Positions 1 through 7,721 of a stretch of DNA of 22,007 nt are shown piece after piece (the first letter of the stretch is position 1; each line of letters starts with the position of its first letter). The DNA is taken from the NCBI GenBank assembly GCA_017474705.1, contig JAFVHC010000186.1, positions 1-22,007 of the forward strand, in the 5' to 3' direction. The translations under genes and the position numbers were made by a program. This DNA comes from Bacillota bacterium (lineage in GTDB: Bacteria; Bacillota; Clostridia; Lachnospirales; Bianqueaceae). The notes below the pieces were generated by a model. It made no database searches and was not told the origin of the DNA. It saw nothing but the letters and a program-made list of their open reading frames with translations.

Positions 1-1
1 T

Positions 2-523
2 TATTGTCCAGAATGGACTGATGGGACACTTCCTGATCATCCGGAATCAGTTTTTGATTATCGAAACCACACTGATTATTCTGAAGCGATCGAGTATACC
101 GCTTACAATGGAGATGATCCTGTTTTGATTCGTTATGATGATTATGCTGGTCATTTAGGATATCAATTCGAAGAAGGCGAGATGACGACCATAATCATAC
201 GCTTCGCTCAAACGCCTGCTAAACGTGATCCAAAAATGAATTATGGCGGTGTAAAAAACGATGCTGATCTGATTTATGATCAATTATATGAAGAACTGGA
301 CTTCCTCTTATCTGCATATGATGATATAGAGAAGCATGAAAGTGAGAGCGATACGATTCGTACAACATCTTGGAGTTCGAATACAGAGATCCAGGATGGG
401 TTTATAACTCGATTGAGTCTTCAGGAGATTTCTGATCCTCATGATCCTGAAAACAAACAAACTCTACTGTACATTTTCCGAATCAAATTTGAAAATGGTA
501 TCTGGACATCCAGAAATCACTGA
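2..523 (+). CDS. hypothetical protein, 3' part only
   Basis: An open frame runs from the left edge (first full codon at base 2) to a TGA at 521-523, giving at least 173 residues with no start in the window; a TTG at 125 is in frame, but the frame is open upstream and I see no ribosome binding site for it. The protein is soluble-looking and very rich in Asp, Glu, Tyr and Ile, with no membrane segment or motif that I recognise. It begins YCPEWTDG and ends WTSRNH. The bases are much more AT-rich than the genes to its right (codons such as GAT, TAT, ATT and AAA dominate), so it may be an acquired accessory gene. It converges on ispH-rpsA, with a strong terminator between them. I assign no function. 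Confidence 0.6.
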   Translation, partial: YCPEWTDGTLPDHPESVFDYRNHTDYSEAIEYTAYNGDDPVLIRYDDYAGHLGYQFEEGEMTTIIIRFAQTPAKRDPKMNYGGVKNDADLIYDQLYEELDFLLSAYDDIEKHESESDTIRTTSWSSNTEIQDGFITRLSLQEISDPHDPENKQTLLYIFRIKFENGIWTSRNH

Positions 524-543
524 TCTAAAACTTCCTACGACAA

Positions 544-588
544 AAGAGCTCATATCACAAAACTGTGACATGAGCTCTTGATTTTTTT
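544..588 (+). terminator. Rho-independent terminator between convergent genes
   Basis: A 10-bp perfect stem (544-553 with 570-579) continues, after one mismatch, into five more pairs (555-559 with 564-568) around a four-base AAAC loop. A run of seven T at 582-588 follows on the plus strand, so it ends the gene that stops at 523. On the minus strand the stem is followed only by a short TTTTG, so it may work more weakly for ispH-rpsA. Confidence 0.9.
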
Positions 589-609
589 AGACAAATTTTA
601 GATCCAGGA

Positions 610-2658
610 TCATTCCTCGACAGGAGCGGCTTCCGCGGCTGCTTCTTCAACAACTTCTTCCACAGCCGGAGCGGCCTCTTCGATGACTTCTTCAACGATC
701 TCGGCACCGTCCAGATCCGCCTCATCGATGACTTCTTCGATGAACTCAGCGGGTTCTTCCGGCTCAAGCTCGCGCAGGGACAGAGCGATGCGCTTCTGCT
801 CGGTATTGAGGTCGATGACCTTGGCCTGCACGATGTCGCCGATCTTCAGGACGTCGCCAGGGGCCTTGACGAACTTGCGGGAAATATGAGAGATATGGAT
901 GAGGGCATCCACACCCTTCTTCAGCTCGACGAACGCGCCGAAGTCCGCAAAACGGACGACTTTGCCTTCTACGACCGTACCGACCGCAAACTCTTCCTCA
1001 ACGCCATTCCACGGATTGGTCTCCGGGAAACGGGTGCTCAGGGAAATACGGTTCTTCTCGAGATTCATGTCCTTGATGAGGACCTCGATCTCCTGACCTT
1101 CCTTAAGGACCTGGTTCGGATGACGGACCACGTTCCAGCCCATCTCGGAAATGTGCAGCATACCATCGATGCCGCCCAGATCGACAAAGGCGCAGAAGTT
1201 GGTGAGCGTCTTGACGGTACCCTTGACACGGGCGCCGATCTCCAGCGTTTTCAGAGTTTCTTCACGCTTCGCCGCGTTCTCCTCGGCGATGACGCTGCGG
1301 CGGTCGCCCAGTACACGGCGGCGGCGCGGCTGCAGACGGATGATGCGGAAGGAAACTTCCTGACCGATCAGCGTGCTCAGGTCGGCAACACGGCGTACGT
1401 CGACCAGAGATGCGGGGATGAAGACCTTGACGCCTTCATACAATACGACGATACCATTATCGAAGGACTCGGTGACGACACCCTTCAATACGGTCTTGTT
1501 ATCCAGAGAATCCTGCAGAGCGGCATTAGCTTTGTTCTGAAGCAGACGTCGGCGGCTTAAGGTAACCTCGCTGTCTCCTACCTTGACGACCATTACGTCG
1601 ATCACATCACCTACATGGACCTGCTGCTCCAGCGGCTCGTCGGTCCCACCAAACTCATCCTTTGTCATCGTTCCATCACACTTGTAGCCTATGTCAAAGA
1701 CGATCTCCGCCTCATTAACCTGTACAACTGTACCTTTGACGATATCCCGGGAATGGACCTCCCTGAAAGTTTCATTGAGCATTTCTTCAAAATTCTTGTT
1801 TTCGCTCATGGTTCCTAATACCTCCTGCATGATATAATCCGGCGTCGACGCACCTGCTGTGACTCCTATGATGCCGTCGTGGAGCTGGATACTTGCGAGC
1901 ACTTCCTGCATGGCAGGATCTTTTGCGTCCTCCACCAGATAGGTTTCAGGACAAAGGCCCTTGCACAATTCGTAGAGCTTGCGCGTATTCGAGCTGTGTT
2001 TCCCGCCGATGACGACCATTACTGACGCCTGCTCCGCCAAAGCTACTGCCTCTTCTTGATGCTTTTTTGTCGCATGGCAGATCGTCGAAAACACACCAAT
2101 CTTATTATAACCCATATTTTTCAATTTCTCAACCATTTTGAGAAATTTATATTGATTAAATGTTGTTTGTGCCACTAAAGCAGCAGGATCCTCCAGGTCC
2201 AGCGCTAAATCGTCCAGTTCTGCTTCCTCGGAAACGATCAAGGGGGGCGTTTTACACCATCCCGCGATGCCCTGCACCTCCGGATGGGCCGAATCTCCAA
2301 AGATCAGGATCCTCTGTCGCGCCTGTTCCTGCTCTTCCACGATGCGGTGGATCATCTGCACGCGCGGACAGGTCCCGTCGACCACGTTCAGGCCTCTTGC
2401 TTCCATCTCCTCATATGCGGCCCGGCCGACGCCATGGGCACGGATGATGACAGTGTCCCCTTCGGACAATGCATCTAAACTGTCCACGGAATAGATCCCC
2501 ATCTCCTGCAGGTGCTCGACCACCGACTGGTTATGGATCAACGGACCATAGGTATAGACCGTCTTCTGTGCTTCGCGTGCCGTTTTCTCCGCGATCTCCA
2601 CGGCGTTGCGCACCCCGTAGCAGAACCCTGCAGTCTTTGCCAGTCGGATCTCAGGCAT
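610..2658 (-). CDS. ispH-rpsA: 4-hydroxy-3-methylbut-2-enyl diphosphate reductase fused to ribosomal protein S1
   Basis: Bifunctional protein of 682 residues. Residues 1-285 are IspH, the [4Fe-4S] enzyme of the last step of the MEP isoprenoid pathway: the three cluster cysteines are C13 (GFCYG), C97 (DGTCP) and C194 (STICHAT), with HNQSVVEHL, RAHGVGR, KHSSNT and ASTPD motifs. Residues from about 305 carry four S1 RNA-binding repeats (about 305-370, 388-450, 475-543, 560-628), as in 30S protein S1. A Glu/Ala/Val-rich acidic tail fills 632-682. This fusion is known from Clostridia. The ATG at 2658 overlaps the end of cmk by eight bases (ATGCCTGA), with AAGGGAG just upstream, so translation is probably coupled. 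It is the last gene of the scpA-to-ispH block. All key cysteines are present. Confidence 0.97.
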   Translation of the reverse strand: MPEIRLAKTAGFCYGVRNAVEIAEKTAREAQKTVYTYGPLIHNQSVVEHLQEMGIYSVDSLDALSEGDTVIIRAHGVGRAAYEEMEARGLNVVDGTCPRVQMIHRIVEEQEQARQRILIFGDSAHPEVQGIAGWCKTPPLIVSEEAELDDLALDLEDPAALVAQTTFNQYKFLKMVEKLKNMGYNKIGVFSTICHATKKHQEEAVALAEQASVMVVIGGKHSSNTRKLYELCKGLCPETYLVEDAKDPAMQEVLASIQLHDGIIGVTAGASTPDYIMQEVLGTMSENKNFEEMLNETFREVHSRDIVKGTVVQVNEAEIVFDIGYKCDGTMTKDEFGGTDEPLEQQVHVGDVIDVMVVKVGDSEVTLSRRRLLQNKANAALQDSLDNKTVLKGVVTESFDNGIVVLYEGVKVFIPASLVDVRRVADLSTLIGQEVSFRIIRLQPRRRRVLGDRRSVIAEENAAKREETLKTLEIGARVKGTVKTLTNFCAFVDLGGIDGMLHISEMGWNVVRHPNQVLKEGQEIEVLIKDMNLEKNRISLSTRFPETNPWNGVEEEFAVGTVVEGKVVRFADFGAFVELKKGVDALIHISHISRKFVKAPGDVLKIGDIVQAKVIDLNTEQKRIALSLRELEPEEPAEFIEEVIDEADLDGAEIVEEVIEEAAPAVEEVVEEAAAEAAPVEE

Positions 2659-3310
2659 GATGCTCCCTTGCCAGGCGGCAGACTTCAGCGACGACTTCTT
2701 CGATCGACATATGCGTCGTATCCAGCAGCACAGCGTCGTCCGCCTGCTTCAGAGGCGCGATCTCCCGGTGGCTGTCCCGGTAGTCACGCTCGCGGATCTC
2801 CCGTTCGATGGCATCCACGTCCTGTTTCTCGCCGGTACGCATCTCCAGCTCCAGCGCGCGTCTTCTGGCCCGCTCTGCCGGATCCGCAGTGATAAAGATC
2901 TTCGTCTCCGCATGGGGCAGCACCACCGTACCGATGTCGCGTCCGTCCATGACCACGTCATATTCCTCAGCGATCGTACGCTGGACGCCCAATAGTTTCT
3001 CACGCACGACAGGCAGGGCTGCGTAACGGCTGGCGGCCGCGGAAACTTCCGGCGTCCGGATCACACCCATCACGTCCTCGCCATCCACGTAGACATGCTG
3101 CTCGTTATCGATATACTCGACTCTGACGTCCATCCCGCGGACAAGATCATCCAACACTTCTTCAGCCGGAGCCGCTTTCAGGATGCCATAAGCGATCGCC
3201 CGGTACATAGCTCCGGTATCCACATAATGGATGCCCAGTTCCTGCGCCGCCAGTTTGGCCGCTGTGCTCTTGCCGGCACCTGCCGGTCCGTCCATAGCTA
3301 TCGTCATCAT
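2651..3310 (-). CDS. cmk: cytidylate kinase
   Basis: Phosphorylates CMP and dCMP in the cytoplasm, part of pyrimidine nucleotide supply. The 219-residue protein shows the P-loop GPAGAGKST at residues 8-16, YVDTGAMYRA, GRDIGTVV in the nucleotide-binding core, an Arg-rich RARRRALE lid and a DYRDSHREIAPL segment, all normal for bacterial Cmk of about 220 residues. I chose the ATG at 3310, two codons before TIAMDGPAG: it lies one base after the stop of the flavoprotein gene and has GGAGG nine bases upstream. The frame is open further upstream, but that extension (to 3433) is antisense-like Arg-rich sequence inside the previous gene. The end overlaps ispH-rpsA by eight bases. The cmk-ispH/rpsA pair is common in Clostridia. 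Confidence 0.96.
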   Translation of the reverse strand: MMTIAMDGPAGAGKSTAAKLAAQELGIHYVDTGAMYRAIAYGILKAAPAEEVLDDLVRGMDVRVEYIDNEQHVYVDGEDVMGVIRTPEVSAAASRYAALPVVREKLLGVQRTIAEEYDVVMDGRDIGTVVLPHAETKIFITADPAERARRRALELEMRTGEKQDVDAIEREIRERDYRDSHREIAPLKQADDAVLLDTTHMSIEEVVAEVCRLAREHHA

Positions 3311-3311
3311 A

Positions 3312-4628
3312 TCATTGATCCTCCTGGATATTGTTTTCTTGTTCATGGTCTGCATCCGCCGCCTGCAGAAAAGCGAGAACACCAAGTGCCGCCGCTCTTC
3401 CCGTCGAAAACGCGATCTGCAGATTGAAACCACCGGTCAGCGCATCCACGTCGATCACCTCGCCGGCAAAAAACAGGCCCGGCACGATCTTCGACTCCAT
3501 GGTCTTCGGATCGATCTCCTTCACGGTAATGCCGCCCTGTGTAATGATGGCCTCCGTGACCGGCCTTGTGTCCTGTATGGTCAGCGGAAGATCTTTCAAC
3601 GTGGCTGCCAGCGATCGGATCTTCGTTTTGGACAATTGATCCGCCCGGGTCTGCTCCTCCAATCCTGCCTGTTTCAGCACAACAGGGATCAGGCTCCTGG
3701 GCAGCAGATCTTCCATTGCATGGATCAACTGCTTTTTCGCGTATTTCTCCAGATCCCGCGTGACCCTTCGCTCCAGTGTTTCCGCATCCAGCGCCGGTTT
3801 CAGGTCGATGTGGAAGATCATCGGCTCCACTTGGCTGTACGTCTCCGCACCTTGTCTGCGCAAAAACGGCCGCAGCCTGCTGGAGGCACTGAGCACCACT
3901 GGACCGCTGATACCGAAATGGGTGAAAAGCATATCTCCAGAATCATGCAGCGTCTTGCCCTTCTGCGTGACTTTTACACCAACGTTGCGCAGGGAAAGGC
4001 CCATCAATGCGCCCGGCCAGGATTCCTTTGTGACCAACGGCACCAGACCGCCGAAGGAAGGTATCGTCGTATGACCCATAGTGCGGGCTGCCTCATAGCC
4101 GAATCCTGTCGATCCTGTCGAAGGATAGGTGATGCCGCCTGTCGCCAGGAGCACCGTGCGACCTTCGAACTGGTCTTTTGCCGTCTGCACATGAAACCCT
4201 TTGTCCGTCTGCCTGACTGCGGTCACTGTCTGCTCGAACAGCATCCGCACTCCATGGATCCGGCAGTCCTTGACCAGTGCGTCGACGATATCGAAGGCTT
4301 TGTCTGACTGGGGGAAGACCCGTCCGCCTCGTTCGATCTTCAACGGCACGCCCAGCGCTTCGATCCGTTCCATGACATCCGTATGGGAATATCTGTGCAG
4401 CGCCGACAGGATGAACTTCGGGTTGGAGACCATCTGCTCCTGTGTCGTCCTTTCATCGGCTGTGTTGGTCAGATTGCACCTGCCCTTACCGGTGATGGCA
4501 AGCTTGCGGCCTGCCTTTTCATTACGTTCAAGGATCAGGACCCGCGCGCCTTGTTCTGCAGCAGCCGCCGCCGCAGTCATACCGGCCGGCCCAGCCCCGA
4601 TCACGATCACGTCATACACTTTCATCAT
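3312..4628 (-). CDS. BaiN/HI0933-family NAD(P)/FAD-dependent oxidoreductase
   Basis: Flavoprotein of 438 residues. The N-terminal dinucleotide-binding motif is VIGAGPAGMTAAAAAAE (about residues 9-25), followed by LERNEKAGRKLAITGKGRCNLTN, a strong signature of the HI0933/YhiN/BaiN family. Further family marks are LATGGITYPSTGSTG, THFGISGPVVL and the C-terminal FAGEVIDVDALTGGFNLQIAFSTG FAD site. Members are variously annotated as aminoacetone oxidase-like or as bile-acid reductases (BaiN); the substrate here cannot be read from sequence. The start ATG overlaps the stop of the RpiR regulator as ATGA, with AAAGGA just upstream; a second ATG follows directly. The last residues (after about 425) are a short polar tail. 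In Clostridia this gene often sits beside cmk, so it travels with the housekeeping block. Confidence 0.93.
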   Translation of the reverse strand: MMKVYDVIVIGAGPAGMTAAAAAAEQGARVLILERNEKAGRKLAITGKGRCNLTNTADERTTQEQMVSNPKFILSALHRYSHTDVMERIEALGVPLKIERGGRVFPQSDKAFDIVDALVKDCRIHGVRMLFEQTVTAVRQTDKGFHVQTAKDQFEGRTVLLATGGITYPSTGSTGFGYEAARTMGHTTIPSFGGLVPLVTKESWPGALMGLSLRNVGVKVTQKGKTLHDSGDMLFTHFGISGPVVLSASSRLRPFLRRQGAETYSQVEPMIFHIDLKPALDAETLERRVTRDLEKYAKKQLIHAMEDLLPRSLIPVVLKQAGLEEQTRADQLSKTKIRSLAATLKDLPLTIQDTRPVTEAIITQGGITVKEIDPKTMESKIVPGLFFAGEVIDVDALTGGFNLQIAFSTGRAAALGVLAFLQAADADHEQENNIQEDQ

Positions 4629-5506
4629 AATCCTTTGCCTGAATCCATGCTGTTATACACGTCGTACTGCATCCAGATGGATTCCAGGTCCGTGAATTTT
4701 CCTTTGATCTCCTCCTGCTTTTCCCGGCTCAGGGCCACGATCAGCGCATTGATCAGGCTGAGCGGCGCCACCAGCGAATCTGCGAAAGAGATCATATTGC
4801 TGCGGCACAGCAGGGACTGATCGGCCAGGTTGGCCAATGGTGACTGTTCCGCATCCGTGATGGCGATACAGGTACAGCCGCGGGATTTGGCGAATTCCAT
4901 GACACGGGCCGTCCTGCGGGAATACCGCGGAAAACTGATGCCGATAAAAACATCTCCCTCGGCCACATTCATCATCTGCTCGAAAGTCTCGCTGATACTG
5001 TTGGTCTGGATCAGCCGCACGTCCTCACAGATGAAATTCAGATAGAAGCCAAGGAAACCTGCCAGTGAAGCGCAGCTGCGTACACCCAGGATATAGATGC
5101 GGCGGGCTTGCTTGAGCAGCTGTACCGTCTCATGGAATGCTGTTTCATCCACATGTTCCAGGGTAGCTTTCAGATTGTCTATATCCGCCTGCAGTACGGA
5201 TGTCAGGATATGATCCCGTCCCAGGTGTTCATCGGAAACCTCTATACGCTGCACGGAGGTCAGATGATCCTTCGCCAGCTTCTCCAATGCTTCAGCCAAA
5301 GCCGGATAGCCATCATAGCCCAGTTCGTCCGCGAACCGGACGACTGTGGATTCCGACACGCCGACCGTTTTGCCCAGCTTTGCTGCCGTCACATATACGA
5401 CCTTGTCATAGTGCTGGATGATGTGATCCGCCAGCCGTTTCTGGCCTTTGCTCATATGCGGATACCGCTCCCGGATCCGCGTCAATACATCTTCTGTATG
5501 ACTCAT
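4625..5506 (-). CDS. MurR/RpiR-family transcriptional regulator with SIS domain
   Basis: Cytoplasmic DNA-binding regulator of 293 residues. Residues 1-77 form the RpiR-type helix-turn-helix (VGVSESTVVRFADELGYDGYPAL contains the recognition helix). A sugar-isomerase (SIS) sensor domain follows at about 125-255 (RRIYILGVRSCASLAG; then EGDVFIGISFPRYSRRT and CIAITDAEQSPLA). Family members sense phosphosugars and control sugar catabolism. No sugar genes lie beside it, so the ligand and targets are unknown. The ATG at 5506 is two bases after the rluB stop; the upstream Shine-Dalgarno is weak, suggesting coupling. An in-frame extension to 5572 exists but is low-complexity and overlaps rluB. Its stop overlaps the flavoprotein start (ATGA). 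Confidence 0.92.
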   Translation of the reverse strand: MSHTEDVLTRIRERYPHMSKGQKRLADHIIQHYDKVVYVTAAKLGKTVGVSESTVVRFADELGYDGYPALAEALEKLAKDHLTSVQRIEVSDEHLGRDHILTSVLQADIDNLKATLEHVDETAFHETVQLLKQARRIYILGVRSCASLAGFLGFYLNFICEDVRLIQTNSISETFEQMMNVAEGDVFIGISFPRYSRRTARVMEFAKSRGCTCIAITDAEQSPLANLADQSLLCRSNMISFADSLVAPLSLINALIVALSREKQEEIKGKFTDLESIWMQYDVYNSMDSGKGL

Positions 5507-5508
5507 CG

Positions 5509-6237
5509 TTATCTGTTCTGTCCACAGGCCCTCTTCAGGTCCTGGACCTCCTTTTCCGTGAGCTTGCGCCAACTGCCTTCCTTCAGCGTCCCGATCGACA
5601 GATCCGCGATCTGCACTCGTTTCAGATGCAGCACCGGATGCCGGATCGCTTTGGCCATGCGGCGCACCTGATGGTTCTTGCCCTCAAAGATCGTCAGCAG
5701 GATCAGCGAGTTGCGTCCTTTAGGCCCGATCAGACGGGCTTTCGCGGGCTTCGTCCGATAGCCATCATCCAGGATGACGCCCTTCTCCAGCTGTCGGATC
5801 TCCTCGCCCCGCACTTCGCCCTGCAGCAAGGCCTCGTAGGTCTTCGCCACATGATGGCGAGGATGCGTGAGCTGATGAGTCAGATCTCCATCGTTGGTCA
5901 GCAGCAGGAGCCCCGTCGTCTGATAGTCCAGGCGGCCTACCGGATACAGACGGACGTCCGGCAGATCGATCAGATCCAGCACGGATGGCCGGCCGAACTG
6001 ATCGCGGCTGGTCGTGACGTACCCCTCCGGTTTATTGAGCAGGATCGTGATTTTTGCCTCGGCTCCGCGCACCGGCCGGCCTCGGAACGCCACCGTATCC
6101 CGCTCCGGATCGATCTGCACGCCCATCACGGTCACGGTCTGTCCGTTGACCTGCACCAGTCCCTGCGCGATATACTGCTCACACGTTCTAAGTGAGCCGA
6201 TGCCGGCATGCGCCAGGTATTTCTGCAGCCGGATCAT
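5509..6237 (-). CDS. rluB: RluB/RsuA-family rRNA pseudouridine synthase
   Basis: 242 residues. An S4 RNA-binding domain fills about 1-60 (RLQKYLAHAGIGSLRTCEQYI...GLVQVNG). The catalytic core follows, with the family motif VGRLDYQTTGLLLLTNDG, where D104 is the expected catalytic aspartate, then HPRHHVAKTYE and FEGKNHQVRRM, usual for large-subunit (RluB) and small-subunit (RsuA) enzymes. RluB is favoured because this gene follows scpB in most Bacillota and modifies 23S rRNA helix 89; the exact uridine is inference. The ATG overlaps the scpB stop as ATGA. Complete and of normal length. Confidence 0.93.
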   Translation of the reverse strand: MIRLQKYLAHAGIGSLRTCEQYIAQGLVQVNGQTVTVMGVQIDPERDTVAFRGRPVRGAEAKITILLNKPEGYVTTSRDQFGRPSVLDLIDLPDVRLYPVGRLDYQTTGLLLLTNDGDLTHQLTHPRHHVAKTYEALLQGEVRGEEIRQLEKGVILDDGYRTKPAKARLIGPKGRNSLILLTIFEGKNHQVRRMAKAIRHPVLHLKRVQIADLSIGTLKEGSWRKLTEKEVQDLKRACGQNR

Positions 6238-6860
6238 GGGAATGGATCCCCCGCATCCGGTCTGGGTTTCTTCACAGGTTCTGCAGGCTGAGGCTCCCCG
6301 AACTGCGCGATCTCCTGCTGGTGGATCTGCTCCAGTTCCTCCGCGTTGGCAGGATCCAGATGCGGCAGATCTTTTATTCCGCTGTAACCGAAATTGCGCA
6401 GGAACTCGTCTGTCGTACCGAACAGGACCGGACGTCCCGGCGATTTACGGCGGCCTTTTTCAGCGATCAAATTGTATTCGACCAGTCGGTTGACGACGGC
6501 ATCGGACCGCACACCGCGGATATCTTCGATCTCCTGTTTGGTCACCGGCTGCTTATAGGCGATGATGGCCAGGGTCTCCAACTGGGTCTCCGACAAGGTG
6601 ATCTTCTGGCCGGAACGGAACAACTTCTGCACCTGTGGATAATACACAGGCCGGGTAGTCATCTGAAAAGACTTTTCCAAGGTCAGGATCTGCATGCCTC
6701 GCTGCTCTTCCTCATAGCGCTGCCACAATCCTTCGATCGCCGCGGTGACTTCCACTGGCTCCAGCTCCAGAGCTTTGCAAAGGCTGTCCAACGCGACCGG
6801 CTCTCCTGCCGCGAACAGCATCGCCTCTACGATGCATTCCAGTTCATTACGTGCTTCCAT
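6234..6860 (-). CDS. scpB: segregation and condensation protein B
   Basis: Partner of ScpA and SMC in the bacterial condensin. The 208-residue protein shows the two winged-helix domains of ScpB: the first about 1-75 (EARNELECIVEAMLFAAGEPV), the second about 90-160 (LSETQLETLAIIAYKQPVTKQEIEDIRGVRSDAVVNRLVEYNLI with GRPVLFGTTDEFLRNFG). After about 165 there is a polar, Pro/Glu-rich tail, variable in this family. The ATG at 6860 lies inside the last codons of scpA (14-base overlap) and has AGAGG nine bases upstream, so its translation is tied to that of scpA, fitting a stoichiometric complex. Its stop overlaps the rluB start. Confidence 0.96.
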   Translation of the reverse strand: MEARNELECIVEAMLFAAGEPVALDSLCKALELEPVEVTAAIEGLWQRYEEEQRGMQILTLEKSFQMTTRPVYYPQVQKLFRSGQKITLSETQLETLAIIAYKQPVTKQEIEDIRGVRSDAVVNRLVEYNLIAEKGRRKSPGRPVLFGTTDEFLRNFGYSGIKDLPHLDPANAEELEQIHQQEIAQFGEPQPAEPVKKPRPDAGDPFP

Positions 6861-7608
6861 TTTTCGTGACCTCTTGTCGTGGTTTCATGATGATGTCTCC
6901 GAACAGCCCGTCCTGCGACAGGGTGACCAGGTTCATACGGCCCAGTTCCAGCATTGCCTGGAACATGGTGATCGTTTCCAGCCGGGAATGGCTTTCCTTG
7001 CGCAAGTCCACAAAACTGACACGTTTCAACAGGGTCAGCATGTTGAACAGCGCGTCGATCTTTTCCTCCACCGTATATTCTTCACGTTCCACCGAGCGGA
7101 AATCTCCGCGGACCGTGTCATAGCTTTCTTCTTTGATCAGGACCGCGCGCTGATACAAAGCGTACAGCTGCTCGATCTCCACATCTTTCAGCAGCACATC
7201 GACTTTCGGGATCGGCCGTTCACCGCGGATGGTCTCCGCTTTGCGGGTCAGGATGAGGCGATCCGGGTCCGGCAGCCGTTCCTTCAGTTTTTTCGCTGCG
7301 TTCTTGTATTTCTGATACTCGATCAGGCGGCGGACCAGTGCTTCTCTCGGGTCCTCTTCCTCCTCGCCTTCGGTCTTCTCGACCGGCAGCAGCATGCGGG
7401 CTTTGATATTGATCAGGGTGGCCGCCATGACGATGAATTCGCTGGCGATCTCCATGTTCATTTCTTCCATCTGCTGCAGATATTCCACGTACTGCTGCGT
7501 GATATCGAAGATCGGGATATCATAGATATCGACCTTGTTCTTCTCGATCAGGTACAGCAGCAGATCCAACGGACCTTCAAAGGCCTTCAGATGGATCTCC
7601 AGTGCCAT
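6847..7608 (-). CDS. scpA: segregation and condensation protein A
   Basis: Kleisin subunit that bridges SMC heads and binds ScpB during chromosome condensation. 253 residues starting MALEIHLKAFEGPLDLLL, the invariant ScpA opening (residues 9-32 include FEGPLDLLLYLIEKNKVDIYDIPI), then FIVMAATLINIKARMLLP. The middle is acidic (GEEEEDPREAL) and charged. The C-terminal winged-helix part (about 180-245) contains KIDALFNMLTLLKRVSFVDL and FQAMLELGRMNLV. The ATG at 7608 has a very strong purine run (AAAGGGGGG) seven bases upstream; the frame continues upstream to 7686 but that stretch is Arg-rich and lies beyond this site. First gene of the coupled block that runs to ispH-rpsA. Confidence 0.96.
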   Translation of the reverse strand: MALEIHLKAFEGPLDLLLYLIEKNKVDIYDIPIFDITQQYVEYLQQMEEMNMEIASEFIVMAATLINIKARMLLPVEKTEGEEEEDPREALVRRLIEYQKYKNAAKKLKERLPDPDRLILTRKAETIRGERPIPKVDVLLKDVEIEQLYALYQRAVLIKEESYDTVRGDFRSVEREEYTVEEKIDALFNMLTLLKRVSFVDLRKESHSRLETITMFQAMLELGRMNLVTLSQDGLFGDIIMKPRQEVTKNGST

Positions 7609-7689
7609 GCGGTTCCCCCCTTTCTTTACTGTTTCATAGGGTCGGAGCAGTCGGCGCCATAGCCGTCCCGCTCGATATTTACGCAAAAC

Positions 7690-7716
7690 GCGCCTTTGTA
7701 TCGAAAGGCGCTTTTT
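7690..7716. terminator. hairpin between aminotransferase and scpA
   Basis: Perfect 8-bp GC-rich stem (GCGCCTTT at 7690-7697 with AAAGGCGC at 7704-7711) and a six-base loop. On the plus strand it is followed by TTTTTGTG, on the minus strand by GTTTTGCG. Since the genes here read on the minus strand, it most likely ends the pullulanase-aminotransferase transcript, perhaps only partly, with the remaining transcripts reading into scpA. Confidence 0.65.
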
Positions 7717-7721
7717 GTGTG

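Noticed and set aside
12..523. Toxin or immunity protein call for the edge gene
   Set aside because: Its acidic composition alone is no evidence, and the N-terminus and neighbours are outside the window.
3231..4307. 358-codon plus-strand frame opposite the flavoprotein and cmk
   Set aside because: It crosses two genuine minus-strand genes with conserved motifs and shows Gln/Arg/His-rich antisense composition.
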